A DNA stretch of 64,000 nucleotides from Dicyema japonicum (GCA_011109175.1 RDEW01000064.1:1-64000); one strand, 5' to 3'; shown: positions 35,194 to 47,089, counted from the first letter of the stretch. Translations and numbers: made by a program. The notes: a model not told the origin generated them from the letters alone.

Positions 35194-35263
35194 GTGTTTC
35201 TGTTGACGTCAACTATTGATGGCTTGTTAGTTAAGTATTTCCTATTTTACATAATTTTTTCAT

Positions 35264-35510
35264 TTATATTTTCCTCGGACATTGTATTTTGAGAGGTGAC
35301 GCCGATGAAACCTGTATGTTTTCAAGCTCCTGTTTACTTTCCTTCAGGTTCACGTATAACAGAATGGATCGGATAAACGTTTTATAAAATTTAGTCCTAG
35401 TCCGAGTGAGATGTGCCTTCTTCGTACAAATATTCCAAATTTTCTTAAAGATAGTGCCCAGTAACTTCCTTCTGCTGATATCCCCGGGGTATCCCAAAGT
35501 GAGCAACGGG
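35264..35510 (-). pseudogene. RT C-terminal fragment
   Basis: SRRKLLGTIFKKIWNICTKK and TRTKFYKTFIRSILLY resemble the thumb region of LINE RTs. The type is not clear. Confidence 0.4.
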
Positions 35511-35762
35511 AATTAAAAGTTAAATTATTATTTCTCAAACGTTCTTAATAATATAATCGTCAATATATCAGAATATGTTAGGGTACATAATATCTCTTTA
35601 CGGATATTTTTTTCAGTCAAGGTTCGCCGCGTGAGCAACGGGAATTAAAAGTTAAATTATTATTTCTCAAACGTTCTTAATAATATAATCGTCAATATAT
35701 CAGAATATGTTAGGGTACATAATATCTCTTTACGGATATTTTTTTCAGTCAAGGTTCGCCGC
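35499..35762. repeat. Head-to-tail duplication, about 132 bp
   Basis: The segment beginning GTGAGCAACGGGAATTAAAA is repeated exactly at 35631. Confidence 0.9.
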
Positions 35763-35857
35763 TCTCAGAATTGAAATCGCATTTCGTTTACGATTCGTAA
35801 AGAAATAGATTTATAAGCCTGTTCCTTTATCTCTTATTCTTTTTCCTCTTTACGACA

Positions 35858-36092
35858 GCGATCCAATGTGTTTCAGTAAGGTTAGTGATCTCCTTCTAAT
35901 GACTCCTCATGTTTCGAAGACGACTGGTCCAAAAATGAAATGTCCATCAGTAGATTATTATTCCTTTTTCACATCGATCCAATGCGTTTCAGTAAGGTTA
36001 GTGATCTCCTTCTAATGACTCCTGATGTTTCGAAGACGACTGGTCCAAAAATGAAATGTCCATCAGTAGATTAGTATTCCTTTTTCATTCAT
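35858..36092. repeat. Head-to-tail duplication, about 116 bp, diverged
   Basis: Two copies beginning CGATCCAATG differ at several positions (for example CTCATG against CTGATG). This makes a pure assembly artefact less likely here. Confidence 0.85.
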
Positions 36093-36339
36093 ACAGTTTG
36101 AGACAGATGATCCTCCAAGTCCTTTCAATTTCGGGTCTGACAGAATTAGAACTTGTATACTTCATTCATAACAGGTTTTCTTAATATCAGAACATCAGAT
36201 TTCGGTTCTCCCAACTCCGTCACCTCTCCCTGACTCACAAGAAGGAAGGCTAATAAATTGACGCATGTGTTCGTAAATATCATAGAGTATTATTATTCCT
36301 GATATCCACGTATGTGAAGGAAACAATCAATTGAGGGTC

Positions 36340-36490
36340 ATACATTAGCCTGCATGACTATTCCCTCTCTGGATGGCTAGTGAGACTCGCTCAAACGCCA
36401 ACAGCGTTCACGTAAATATCTTATTCGTGTAGAAGTCCGATTCTCTGACGACCCAGGAATTTCAGCGTCGAATATGGCCTGCTGTATTTG
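36340..36490 (-). pseudogene. Short family A C-terminal fragment
   Basis: On the minus strand, YSTLKFLGR, RIGLLHE and a RGNSHA-like end match the last 50 residues of the module at 6745-7212, with stops. Confidence 0.55.
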
Positions 36491-36589
36491 CATGTTGAGT
36501 TAACGGAAATTAGGTTTTTATGATCGATTTTGTTTTTCTCAGATAAATTAGTTATTTTTATTTTTACAAAAACACTAAGTTCTAATTAT

Positions 36590-36890
36590 TGATCCTCCCA
36601 GACATAATTGACGCGGTCGGTTCAAATGGTAGTAATAGATATGAACTGGAATAGTCATTGAGTTTCATGGTTCGATTCTTACAACACTACCGACCTGGTC
36701 GTAGGATTCATTTTTGCCTATTGACTCCTTCAGAGTCATCACTTCATCCACATCTCTCAGGAGACGTCCATTTTCCAAAAAGGATTTTTCATCCTTACCC
36801 TACAAGAAAGGTTGCTACAATGGGGGATGTGGATAGACCTGGTGCCTTGAAAGGAAGCACTCATACCGTGGAAACTAGATTTACCTAATA
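36590..36890 (+). repeat. Possible tRNA-derived SINE
   Basis: A-box-like CGGTTCAAATGGTAG (about 36617) and B-box-like GGTTCGATTC (36668) are about 50 bp apart, followed by roughly 200 bp of non-coding tail. I saw no second full copy in the window. Confidence 0.35.
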
Positions 36891-37013
36891 AGCAATTTGT
36901 AGACTATCTTTTTTTTATTTTCAATTATTTATGATATGAATCCAGACTGTTGTTACCAAAAACGACATGTGTTGTATTTTTTATATATATTTGTGGTAAA
37001 GACAAGGAGACTA

Positions 37014-37533
37014 ATGTTCAGTCTTGTCCTTCTCTCAGTTTTATCGGTCTCGACTATTCTCTCAGAGAAATGTTGTGTTTGAGGTGAATTTAGACTGTTT
37101 TAACGAAAAGTGCTACGCTTTCATAAAACAGTGCCAAAGCTATAAAAACGCTAAAAAATTTTGTAGGAAAATGGGGGGAGATTTGGCCAACGTCGACAGC
37201 AAGGAGACTCAAAAGTACATTTTTGGTGAGCTGAGTGATTTTTATTGTGTAGAGACATTTTTGAAGAAGTATAAGAAGTCATTTTACATTGGGGTTAACG
37301 ATATCGCTGAGGAAGGGAAATTCGTTGATTCTTTGGGAGACGATCTAGTATATCGATAGATAACATAGAAATACTCCAATTGGATAAAAAGAGAGCCAAA
37401 CAATTATGGGAATGAGGACTGTACCGTCATTACTAATCATTGTGGACGCTGGAATGATATACGTTGCGGCAGAAAACGACCCTTTCTCTGTGAAATTAAT
37501 GATATTCTTCTTGGAGGTACAATTTGGCATTAA
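37014..37533 (+). CDS. Secreted C-type lectin-like protein, two ultra-short introns
   Basis: Exons 37014-37071, 37094-37347 and 37369-37533 (introns of 22 and 21 nt) encode 158 residues. The first 18 or so (MFSLVLLSVLSVSTILSE) are a typical signal peptide. One C-type lectin domain follows: CFNEKCYAF, the GGDLANVDS segment, FYIGVNDIAEEGKF, then after the second intron SNWIKREPNN, EDCTVI, the CGRWNDIRCG core and the closing PFLCEIN. The EPN-like motif (REPNNYGNED) and WND are the usual calcium and mannose-type ligand positions, so sugar binding is plausible. No membrane anchor follows the domain, so the protein is probably secreted. Introns fall after the signal peptide and within the long-loop region. 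Confidence 0.88.
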
Positions 37534-37869
37534 ATAGAATCAAACCACCGTAGTTGTTAAAATAGAGTCGGCAATTACTAATTCTCTAATATATTGATTT
37601 CTGTCGTCTCTAACATTTCTCATATTATATTACAAGTCCCAACATTTATTCCTTAGTTTTCAATGTAGCGTAGTAGTTGCATGGAAAGATAAGTTAGGGC
37701 AGTTCATGAGGGAATTGAAGACAAGGAGTCGTGTCTTGGTGGCTTGGACTCTCCGTTAGTATCCCATCCCAACCGCTACTATATCTCCGTCATTGAAATA
37801 CACGCAGGCATATTCTTTTTCTTTTAAAAAGATTATGTTCCCTTTGACGGCCAATTCGTTTTTTTTATT

Positions 37870-38151
37870 ATTTATTTATTATTAACCCCGGATACACCGA
37901 GAAAGAAGTTTAAGTAAACAACTAATTGAGTGTATCCAGTTTCCACTTCTACGGAGTCCATCCGGAATCAACATAAAGAGTAAAAGACGTCCATAGTTGC
38001 AGTTGTGGAAACCCCTCCAGTGGAGTAGGGGAGAGCAGATGATCCTTTTTCGTGCCGGCCTGGTACTGGGCGCCACCCAGACTGGTGGATCACATGACGC
38101 CACTCTAATAAGAAGAGAGAGGAGGAACATACGAACAAACAGAAACTTCAA
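37870..38151 (-). repeat. Dispersed repeat copy containing a signal-peptide-like ORF
   Basis: It matches 20940-21140 in the inner part. Its end (AACTAATTGAGTGTATCC) resembles 42870-42890 and 59675-59695. An 89-codon ORF (MKFLFVRMFLLSLLIRVASC) lies across it, but since the sequence is repetitive I do not call a gene. Confidence 0.5.
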
Positions 38152-38169
38152 CCAATTAGCATAGCTCGA

Positions 38170-39300
38170 TATGAGAAAATTTATTATTTTATTAAACTTT
38201 GAAATTTGATTTTAAAATTAAATATAAATAAATTTAATTCGAACATTTCGTTAGGTTAAGAGATATCAAACATAAATAGTTAACATTATTTTAATTGGTT
38301 GGTTATCCTCATAACAATGAATGTATATCCACGTGTTTGTTTGTGAAACAGTTCGCGAAACTGAATATTGTATCCTTCAAAAATATCAATCAAATCGTTT
38401 CCAAATAACTTTTTCTTTAAATTCTGATTTATTTCAGTGATAACAGAGCTTGAAAATAAGTAATATATCGTGAACCAATAAACGAGTTCCAAATTAACTT
38501 TAATTCACAAAATTAACAATCTTTGGCCGGGAAAGTTACAAATAAGCTTGTGCGGTAAAGTGTCAAGGTACCTAGATTTCAGAGTTGCTAGGATGTTGTT
38601 TCCATAAAATAAAGTCACACAACGAATTGAGAACAACGCTGATGAATCGTCACACAACGAATTGAGAACAACGTTTTATAAAACAAATTAGTGAATACCA
38701 CGCATTCAATAAATCCTTTACGGAAAAGGGTATCCAGGTCGAGGAAAATCCCTTCCAGAAAGTGGTTAGTTTTGTGGAAGATACAGAAATCGAATCCATT
38801 TGATTGTGGGAGGGATTTTGGCTTTTCCAGTGTCAGTGTGATTAACCAATCAATCGATATCCCCACAGGATCGACGACCAATAAAACGGAGTATGCTTTA
38901 TTTGGCTAACAGATGGGATTCAATCATCCGAAACCAAGATGAAACAGAAAGACCACTATAAATCATATGTGAAGATAAATTTGAATCGACACTTTCTGAT
39001 CGCTTGGAGATTTGAAGGAGGCGGAGAATGAATTGACGTTTGCCCAGTTGGGAACATTGCACGCATCTTTATGATGAGGGGTCTGCATCGGTATCTTTAT
39101 CCGTTTGGGGTAAGAATATTCCAGACATACTGTTGATTATGGGAGGAATTATCGACTTGGAGAACTAAATGTTAATTATATCCGAGACAAAGGTAGATAA
39201 GATATTGAGGCTAGGAGGAAGAAAGCCTTTAAGCGATGCTGTGCCATGAAAAATTATCTTGTTGAAAAGAGCATGGGATCCACTATAAAGTTTGCTCTCA
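38170..39300. other. No recognised gene; possible decayed coding sequence
   Basis: A 34-bp direct repeat lies at 38614-38680 (CACACAACGAATTGAGAACA). Plus-strand peptides such as KKAFKRCCAMKNYLVEKSMG (about 39215-39275) look coding-like, but I match no family. Confidence 0.4.
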
Positions 39301-39305
39301 TTATA

Positions 39306-39487
39306 AAATCTGACTCGAAGTTGAATGAGGACCAGAATCTATTAATACCACTGGGAGTGACTGTGAAGAAAATAGCGGTCTTCCGTCTGAAGGGCTAATC
39401 TGACTCGAAGTTGAATGAGGACCAGAATCTATTAATACCACTGGGAGTGACTGTGAAGAAAATAGCGGTCTTCCGTCTGAAGGGCTA
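39306..39487. repeat. Head-to-tail duplication, about 91 bp
   Basis: The segment beginning AATCTGACTCGAAGTTGAAT is repeated exactly at 39397. Confidence 0.9.
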
Positions 39488-40404
39488 TGACCTGCCTTCA
39501 TACACCAAATCTATTTAGTAATGACTGGTTTACGAGAGATCCCAGAGAGAAGTCCAGACTTATCAAGGATCCATGATATTTCATCTACCCCTCACGTTTA
39601 ACCTCACCAAATCTGTATTAATAAAAATTCATTTATTCAAAGGGAGATAATAAATTAAGTAAAAGACCACTTATTGTTCGGGTCACCGCATTCCACCATC
39701 TCTAAGCTTCTGGTTTCGGCATTCACAGCCACGCATCCTTTACTTTTTGGTTGCACGAGAAAGTCTGATTTCTGAAATGAAAGACAACGAGGATGAATAT
39801 TTGGTAGTTATTACAATCCTTGCGTTCCTCCACAAAGAAACCCCCAAAATATGTAAGACATAAATCATTTCGTCTGAGTTTGTTTTCCTTCAAGTAAGTC
39901 CAACTCTGATTTAATTCAGCAATAAACCTTGGCATCCCCCGTTTCGTAGCACGTCCAATCCAAAAAGGAAATAATCACATTGGATTCGTTAGCTGGTGGT
40001 CGATACTTAACTCAGTGTCGACTCTTCTTATCTATAAGATTTATTGGGGTGATATTAAACTGTCCCGACCTCCTAACCCTCTTTGGGTTAAACTGGGATG
40101 GATGTACGTTATCCAGGTATCACTTAAAAGACTTGCAATTCAGCCTTTTCCTGAGGCCGATCCTATCGGGGATATTTCCGTAATCCAAGGTCAACTGAAT
40201 GAGTGAATTGACCTATCGGTCGGCATGGAAAAAAAATCAGAAAATTCCCTGGATCGACACTGACCCACTTCTGCCAATCATTTAGTCTTCTTTAAGCAAC
40301 AATTGCTGTCAGTATTTCACTTGTCATAAAACTACGAGGACTGGAAGAAGAATTTGTTCCACGGGAAAAATAATCAATAACTTCAATTAAATTGACTACA
40401 TTAT

Positions 40405-41010
40405 TTGCCGCTTAAAAAAACGTTGTTTGCCAGAATTGAATACTTATTGCTTGGATCTGAACTACTAATCCAAATCCAGACCCGAAACAAGCCAGCTGGC
40501 CCAATGGAAAACCTAATAGTGGATTCAGGACTTGTTCACAAAGTCATAGTGGATTCAGAACAGGGAGATCAACGGCGGATTTATTATGGAGCCACAAGTA
40601 ACGCTGCGCTGTAAATCAATGATAACTCGCATAGACTATCCTTGGTTTAGACTTATCGAGGGCCTTTGACACGGTGCGTCGAGATCTACTACTGAAGACA
40701 GTGGAAGAATTTCTGGACTCTGAATCTTTGAAAATGATAGAGTTCTCATATCCAACCAAAGTTAAGAAATCGAATTGACAAAAACTACGTCAAGAGAATT
40801 CCTATATAATGTGGGTACTCCTCAAGGGGACTCCCTCTCACCTTTGCTATCTGTCATATACTAGGAAACGGCGATAAGTGATCTTCCAAGATTTTATGAG
40901 AGTAACATAGAAGCATCCACTTATGCTGACGACGTTGACTTTACATCGAAAGATAGATCAGACCTATTGGAAATAGCTCCAAATGAATTCAAAAAATTGT
41001 ACTTAACATG
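40405..41010 (+). pseudogene. RTE RT remnant
   Basis: Degenerate blocks in order: LLIQIQTRNKPAGPMENL (40453), LGLDLSRAFDTVRRDLLL (about 40642), VGTPQGDSLSPLLSVIY (about 40810) and STYADDVDFTSKD (about 40918). Stops occur between all of them. Confidence 0.7.
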
Positions 41011-41039
41011 AATGTTCACAAAACGAACAAAATATTTTT

Positions 41040-41540
41040 TTAGTCCGAGATCTGGGGCATAGCATTTTTTCAAGACAGGAACCTGTTATTTGCAAATTCG
41101 ATACATCATATGCCTGCTGCAACAGGATGCTGAACAGTCACAACATCTAAAGGCACAAGAAAATGTTAGGCTATTACATTTACACTTTAGCAGAATGTAC
41201 GGCATCAAAATTCAAAGAAACTGAAGATTCTAGTATAAATAATATAACTCAAACTACTGTAAGGTGCTCTATTCAAAGTCATACATGTTGTTTTAACGTG
41301 GGACGATGCCATTTCGAAGTATTATAAATATTACGTGTATTCTATCCGACGTCCTCAAAAAACGTTGAATAGTATGCTTGGTTGAGCATAAATACGAAGA
41401 ATCCACTATCGAGAACTTCGTTGCAGCAACCAATCATTAATGGAACAAAAAACTCAGTTGAGAACAGTGGAAAAAAGGAAACGGAGAATTATCAGGTATC
41501 AACTCCTCCAAGAAGAAAAAGGTCCAGGTGGAAGAAGCGA
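41040..41540 (+). pseudogene. R2-like C-terminal fragment
   Basis: The blocks 'NRNLLFANSIHH', 'QNVRHQNSKKLK' and codons matching VEKLRKYELLA-type sequence parallel 47150-47940. All frames contain stops. Confidence 0.5.
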
Positions 41541-41767
41541 GTAATAATGATAATTTAATTGGGTCGATTTTATATTAAAAAAATCTGCGAGCGATACCTT
41601 TTTTTTATTATTTGCGATAACTAAATTCGGGAGTAACTGGGTATTCCCGATGCTATAAACCAATTAATTTATCCCAAAGCTGATTATAAATAGCAAACTG
41701 ATAAATAATCAGTAAAACACCAAATAAACCCATTTTAGAACTAAAACTAAGTGTAACAATGATCAGA

Positions 41768-42635
41768 TTATTTCACGTTTGTTAGAAGCCTGTAAATTGA
41801 ATAATAACCGCATTGATAGATGCTCAATCTTATTGTATTATTCACAAGTCCGAGTCCTTCGAGTGTGTACATTGAGTAAAGTACTTGTTCGTCAGTCGCC
41901 ATCAGCTTAAGGGACAACAATTTTAGAAAGAACCTTTCGTAATTATCACAAAATTTGTACATTAGGTCAACATGACCTATAAATATAGCTCCAGATACCC
42001 AAACTCTTGCTTTTTTTATGACATTTTCGATAGGATATTCTCTATAATTGAATACTTGACTCATAGTGACACGTGTATCGTAAATGTATTTTGTTTTTTT
42101 CAGTTTATACATTTTTTTAGTTTTTGCGTCACGGAAAAGACCGACATCAACCCAGGCGACGTATGAGAATTTATGGGAGAACATTTTGATTGCTCGTCTC
42201 AAAATATCGTGTTTGGAATTCATGACGGCGGAGTACTTATAATTAGTAGTTACTTTTGGATGTAAGCCAAATCCAGGAAGTGTGAAAATATGCTTTATTT
42301 CTTCAATTTTTTTAAACCCAATCAATTCTGACCTGTTTAGGTTAATTAAAGAGGTAGGAAGGTTTTTTCTAATCTTGCCCATGTATCTTAGGATTTTCTT
42401 GTCGTCTGAGAAAAATACAAGATGGTTTTCAATATAGGCAAAATTTCTCATCCACATAAAATACACATTAGGTCTACGAAGCCCATGTAGTCTCATAAAA
42501 CCTCCTATATTATAGTATCCACTGACTAATAAGATGTCTTTGTTGTGAACTCTGTCATTTGTCTAAATATTATAAACTCTTTACATAAATTTTCCACAAC
42601 AATATACAAATAACGATCAATAAACTCAAAAACAT
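41768..42635 (-). CDS. HtrL/YibB-family (glycosyltransferase-like) type II membrane protein, one 22-nt intron
   Basis: Exon 1 (42635-42585) encodes MFLSLLIVICILLWKIY, a short signal anchor. After a 22-nt intron (42584-42563), exon 2 (42562-41768) runs open for 264 codons. Features of the HtrL/YibB family are SGYYNIGGF at the first strand, YFMWMRNFAYIENHLVFFSD, MNSKHDILRRAIKMF, the YVAWVDVGLFR block (the family's W-[IV]-D-x-G-x-x-R), SGAIFIGH and DEQVLYSMY. The family has a GT-A-like fold and occurs in bacterial polysaccharide loci and in animals such as nematodes. Substrate and activity cannot be told from sequence. A Golgi-type membrane location is inferred from the anchor. A diverged partial copy lies at 22564-23070. 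Neighbours are transposon remains only. Confidence 0.8.
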
Positions 42636-42939
42636 TATTTGTTTTCTCAGACGTCCAATAAACATGATAATTTATTCTATCAGCGATGAATGTGACATAT
42701 TTATAAAAATAACTGTTACCGTCCGTACGTGGAACTCCGCCATACGTGAAACTCCACAAGAACTAATCAAAATATAAATTAGTTCTCTAAGTAATTCAGA
42801 ATTTTCTAAGTTGAATTTTTTTATTTATTTAACCCAAGAACACCAATAGTTAATTTAATTGTATTAAACTAATTAGGTGCTCCCGGCCGCCTCCATCAGG
42901 TCTCTGGTGTAGTTTTTAGTTAAAATTGTTAATATTTAA

Positions 42940-43280
42940 AAACATAAAATAGCAAAAAAATCAGTCAATAAGAATAGAGTGTCATTTTAATGATATTTTA
43001 TTATTCTTAATTAACAAAAAACGTTATTAATATTTAAAAATAAAAAAAAATTATTTATTTCTGCACGTGGTTTTTAGCTTCAAGTTGAACATGTATGAGT
43101 TGCGTAAGATACATAAAATAGCAAAAAAATCAGTCAATAAGAATAGAGTGTCATTTTAATGATATTTTATTATTCTTAATTAACAAAAAACGTTATTAAT
43201 ATTTAAAAATAAAAAAAAATTATTTATTTCTGCACGTGGTTTTTAGCTTCAAGTTGAACATGTATGAGTTGCGTAAGATA
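42940..43280. repeat. Head-to-tail duplication, about 170 bp
   Basis: The segment beginning ACATAAAATAGCAAAAAAAT occurs at 42941 and 43111. Each copy includes GCACGTGG and the start region of the integrase element. Confidence 0.9.
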
Positions 43281-44514
43281 ATCGAATATCTAGAAAATGG
43301 ATATCTTGATGTGTCGCTTTCAAGAAAGAGTAAACAGCGAATTTGGAGACAAGTTCCATTGCTAGGACGATATAGTCTATTATAGAGTAATTCGATTATA
43401 ATAGGATTAGGGCAACAATTTATTTTGGCGATTTTTTGTGAGGAAGAAGCAAAACTGAAACAACAATTGATAATAGTATTTTTGCCTGTTAATTATTAGA
43501 GTGAACACAAGTTTGCACATATGAGGAGAGATCGTTTATTTAGTTTTCTAAGAAAAAAAAATCTACAATTTAACTCGTGTAGAAGTGGCAGATGCAGTAA
43601 AAATGTGTCTACTGTCAGACAGAAAGACTTACTGAGACTAGGCCTCCAATTACTGCTACCATTGCGGAATATCCGCGTGATAGGTATATTGCTGATTTGA
43701 TGGATCTGAGAAGATACTCCAGTTTGATATTCTTGGGTAATATTTCTTCAGTTTACATTTAGATTTATGTAATGGTTTATTCTTTTTCGAAGTTTGCTAT
43801 GGTAGATATAGCTAAATCTAAAACAGCTGAAGAAATATCTCAGATTTTTCAGAATTTTTTTATACCCATGGACCACCTATCATACTTTAAACAGAGAATG
43901 GTTTGGTGTTCAGAAACTCTTTTCTCAGAGAAATTTGTAACAGGCTAAATGCTAAACATATTTTTGGACGACCAAGAGCACCGTGGGTTAAAGGCCAGGT
44001 AGAGAGGTGTCATTTATATGATAATGTATAGGTTAAATCAATCTCTTAAAAATGGTTATCATTTCTTCTACTGATAGAACTCTGGTAAAATATATCCAGT
44101 CTGGGAGATATTGTATTCAGCTACAATACTACCAATCACGAGACCACCGAACATGTTCCTTTCAATATTTTTAGTGGAGTGGATTATTCGCCAGAAATAT
44201 CTTATGAACGCTTAAATATATCACTACAGTCTTTGTCACGGGATTCTGCACGAAGGCATACTTTGGTAGCTGCAGAAAAAATGCGAACGAACAGAAGATG
44301 AAAAAATAATGAAGAATCGTTGAATGTAGGAGACAGAGTTATTTTACGAATGGACTGTGACTACAATCAAACAACGAAAAAAGGTCAATTATATGAGCAC
44401 TTGGACACTACAGTTTATCTAGTAGTGGATATACAAGGAACTATGGTCCACATAAATGGTGGCAACTCGGAAATAATGATAGTCTACCAAAGCCGAGTTA
44501 GAAGATTATTTTAA
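43257..44514 (+). pseudogene. KRBA2-like integrase element remnant
   Basis: It starts with MYELRKIIEYLENGYLDVSL. The core is at 43790-44010 in shifting frames: YSFSKFAMVDIAKSKTAEEI, IFQNFF, codons for LQTENGLVFRN, then FGRPRAPWVKGQVER. The C-terminal part (44312-44514) reads LNVGDRVILRMDCDYNQTTK and SEIMIVYQSRVRRLF. It is inactive because of many frameshifts. A tandem duplication of about 170 bp (42940-43280) overlaps its 5' end. Confidence 0.7.
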
Positions 44515-44519
44515 ATGAC

Positions 44520-46320
44520 TTTCCATTCCTCATATTACTAAACCCCCAAGGGTAACAAAGGCACGATTCGAAGTATCAATAAGTCATGTTCAAAACCTCA
44601 TTACAAACTCAAGAAACTCACAAGCCACGGGACCCGATCGGATCAGCATATTCCACCTAAAGCACCTCGGTCCAAACGGGCTCTTGGCACTTAAAGATAT
44701 CTACGAATTCTCCATCAACAGGTGTTTCATCCCGATGTTATGGAAGAAGTCTAACATTATCCCAATACTCAAGAACAACAAAGCTTCCTCCTTGCCCTCT
44801 TCGTTCAGGCCAATTTCCTTAACATCTGTTGTCTCAAAAATCCTCGAAAGGATCATTCTTGACTAAATCACTCCCTACCTCGACCTCTCCGACTCACAAC
44901 ATGGTTTCCGTCCTTTACACTCGACCACCACGCACTTACTGACACTAACCCAATACATCCCCAACGGTATCAACAACTGCAAACCCCCGGAACGAACTGT
45001 CTTGGCCTCTATTGACCTAACTAAAGCTTTCGACAGAATCTCCCGTGTGGTCATCTGCAACAAGATCTATTCTACAAATATTCCCTCTGTATGGAAGTCA
45101 TGGCTCACAAATTTCCTCTCGGGAAGACTGGGTCATACGCGTCTATATTCAAATCTATCAAGGTATCGACTCCTACCAAACGGTGTTCCGCAGGGATCAG
45201 TCCTTTCACCCTAACTTTTTAACCTTTACGTCAAAGACATCCCAACAACCCAAAATACGTTACTATTGACATATGCCGATGATCTAGTAATCGCATCCAG
45301 GAGTGGCGATGTTCGACTGGCCACCGAAAAAGTGCAGTATCACCTGAACTTGCTATCCGACTGGATGAACTTAAACTGGATGAGTGTATCCTCCTCGAAG
45401 TCATCAGCTACCCTGTTCACAACCGATCGAAGACAATTCAACTTAAACCCCACACTCTCGTTGGGAGACGAACCACTCCCCTTTATTAAATACCCGAAGA
45501 TCCTTGGAGTTGTCTTCGATCCTTCACTCTGTTTCAACAGACAAGTGGAGGAAGTAATGACAAAAGCCAAGCGGAAACTTAACATATTACGGGCAGTAGC
45601 TGGCCACTCAAACGGTCAGCAAAAAGAAAACTTAACTCTTCTCTACAAACAATTCATCAGGACTACACTCAACTACGCCTCACCAAGTTGGGCCCCCTCA
45701 ATCTCCTTGTCCCTTTCTCAAGAACTGCAGAAAGTGCAAAACTCGGCGCTGAGAATAATAACTGGCAGCTTAAAGTCAACCCCCACCGACCATTTACATT
45801 GGGAGTCGAAAATCCTCCCGCTATATGACCACCTGGAAATGCGTAATTTACAATTCCTACGGCAGTCGTTCGACCCGAATCACCCAGTTCACGCTCTGCT
45901 AAGTAACAATAACCGCAGATACATACGCAGGACCCTCTTTGACCTACAAAGAGCCTTGTCGAAGATCACCCCCCCTCAAGAAGACTCAACTTGGACCCGC
46001 CGAATCCATGATTTCATCTCGACACGGGCCATTAGGACACTTCAATATAACAAAGTCTTGGAGCGCTTCCCCCCCTGATATCAGTCCAACGGAACAATCG
46101 CTCCCGAGGAAGATCAGAATCGTACTGGCTCGCCTACGATGTGGACACCACCCTTTCCTGGCTGGCAGAGTAGTTCGGGACCTTTTTCCCTGCCCTGGAC
46201 CACCGGATGCAAAAGTCGAGGATCTCTGGGAGCGGCCTGTCCGGACTGCACACTCTCTGATGGTCGCCGGCTTCCCACTTGCTGGCGAAGCCGGGGTTAA
46301 TAATTTAATTTAATTTAATC
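44520..46320 (+). mobile_element. Jockey-like non-LTR RT, nearly whole, two nonsense codons
   Basis: One reading frame carries SQATGPDRISIFHLKHLG, FRPISLTSVVSKILERIILD, then TAA (44864-44866), LDLSDSQHGFRPLHSTTTHL, motif A LASIDLTKAFDRISR, motif B PNGVPQGSVLSP, then TAA (45212-45214), motif C LTYADDLVIASR and the thumb YPKILGVVFDPSLCFNRQVE to LERFPP* at 46078. A zinc-knuckle-like tail (RLRCGHHPFLAGR) is in another frame at 46100-46180. The 3' end is a short AATTT tandem (46300-46320), a common tail for such elements. The upstream endonuclease is missing. Confidence 0.85.
45266..46078 (+). pseudogene. Jockey-like RT palm and thumb ORF
   Basis: 270 uninterrupted codons begin at the YADD box and continue through LSDWMNLNWMSVSSSKSSA, TLNYASPSWAPSISLSLSQE and LQKVQNSALRIITGSLKSTP. 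This is the best preserved part of the 44520-46320 element. Confidence 0.8.
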
Positions 46321-46384
46321 GTTAAAATTAGAATTAGACATGGTTAAAAGATAGGTTTCATGATATTTTTAGGTTTAAGGATAA

Positions 46385-46675
46385 AAATTACGGTTTAAAG
46401 TTAGGATTTATATTTAGGGATATAGATTAGAGTTAGGGTTAGGGTTAATGATTAGTGTTTGGGTTAGGATTAGGGTTATGGTTTAAGTTAGGGTTTATGA
46501 TTAGGGCTAGGTTTTAAGTTAGGGTTAATGATTAGGGCTAGGGTTTAAGTTAGGGTTTATGATTAGGGTTAGGGTTTAAGTTAGGGTTTATGATTAGGGA
46601 TTGGTTTAGGATTAGGGTTAGTAGTAGGATTAAGGTTAGTGTTCTAGATTAGGGTTTAGGTTTTATGTTTAAGTA
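46385..46675. repeat. Degenerate TTAGGG-like interstitial repeat
   Basis: Many TTAGGG, TTAGGGTT and AGGATTAGGG words occur, with a higher-order unit of about 30 bp (TTAGGGTTTATGATTAGGG and similar) repeated several times. It begins about 65 bp downstream of the jockey-like element's 3' tail. Animal telomeres are typically TTAGGG. Confidence 0.8.
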
Positions 46676-47089
46676 GGAGTTTCAATAGTATTGAACTTAT
46701 TTTAGTTAGTAGGGAAGTAGCTAAGAAAGTAAATTTTTAATATTAAAAGTTTATTTTTGCTAAGTTTTTTTTTAAATGTTTAATAAATAAATAATAACAT
46801 TTCCTACATTAATTGTATTCAATTGTTTCTGGTTGTTCTATTTTTTGATTTTGAATGAATAATTAATTCCATATATCCAATGGATTTGAAAAAATTTGTA
46901 TATTTAACTAAATGCAAAAAAAATCGATTGAGTTCCACCTACGGAAGGTGACAATAACTCAAAGGAATTTTATTTTGTTTAAAGGAAATGAAAAAATCAA
47001 GAAAAAACTGATACACGTGATTGTTGAACATCCTCTTGGCTATTTCGTCGAGGTTTTCAGGTGTTAGAAGCTGTAATTATAATTGTTGT

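Noticed and set aside
37882-38151. Secreted 89-residue protein
   Set aside because: The signal-like start is attractive, but the sequence belongs to a dispersed repeat also seen at 20940-21140.
42518-42539. Another 22-nt intron in the HtrL-like gene (GT..AG over the SGYYNIG codons)
   Set aside because: Although it has intron-like ends and length, its codons are a conserved part of the domain and it keeps the frame when retained.
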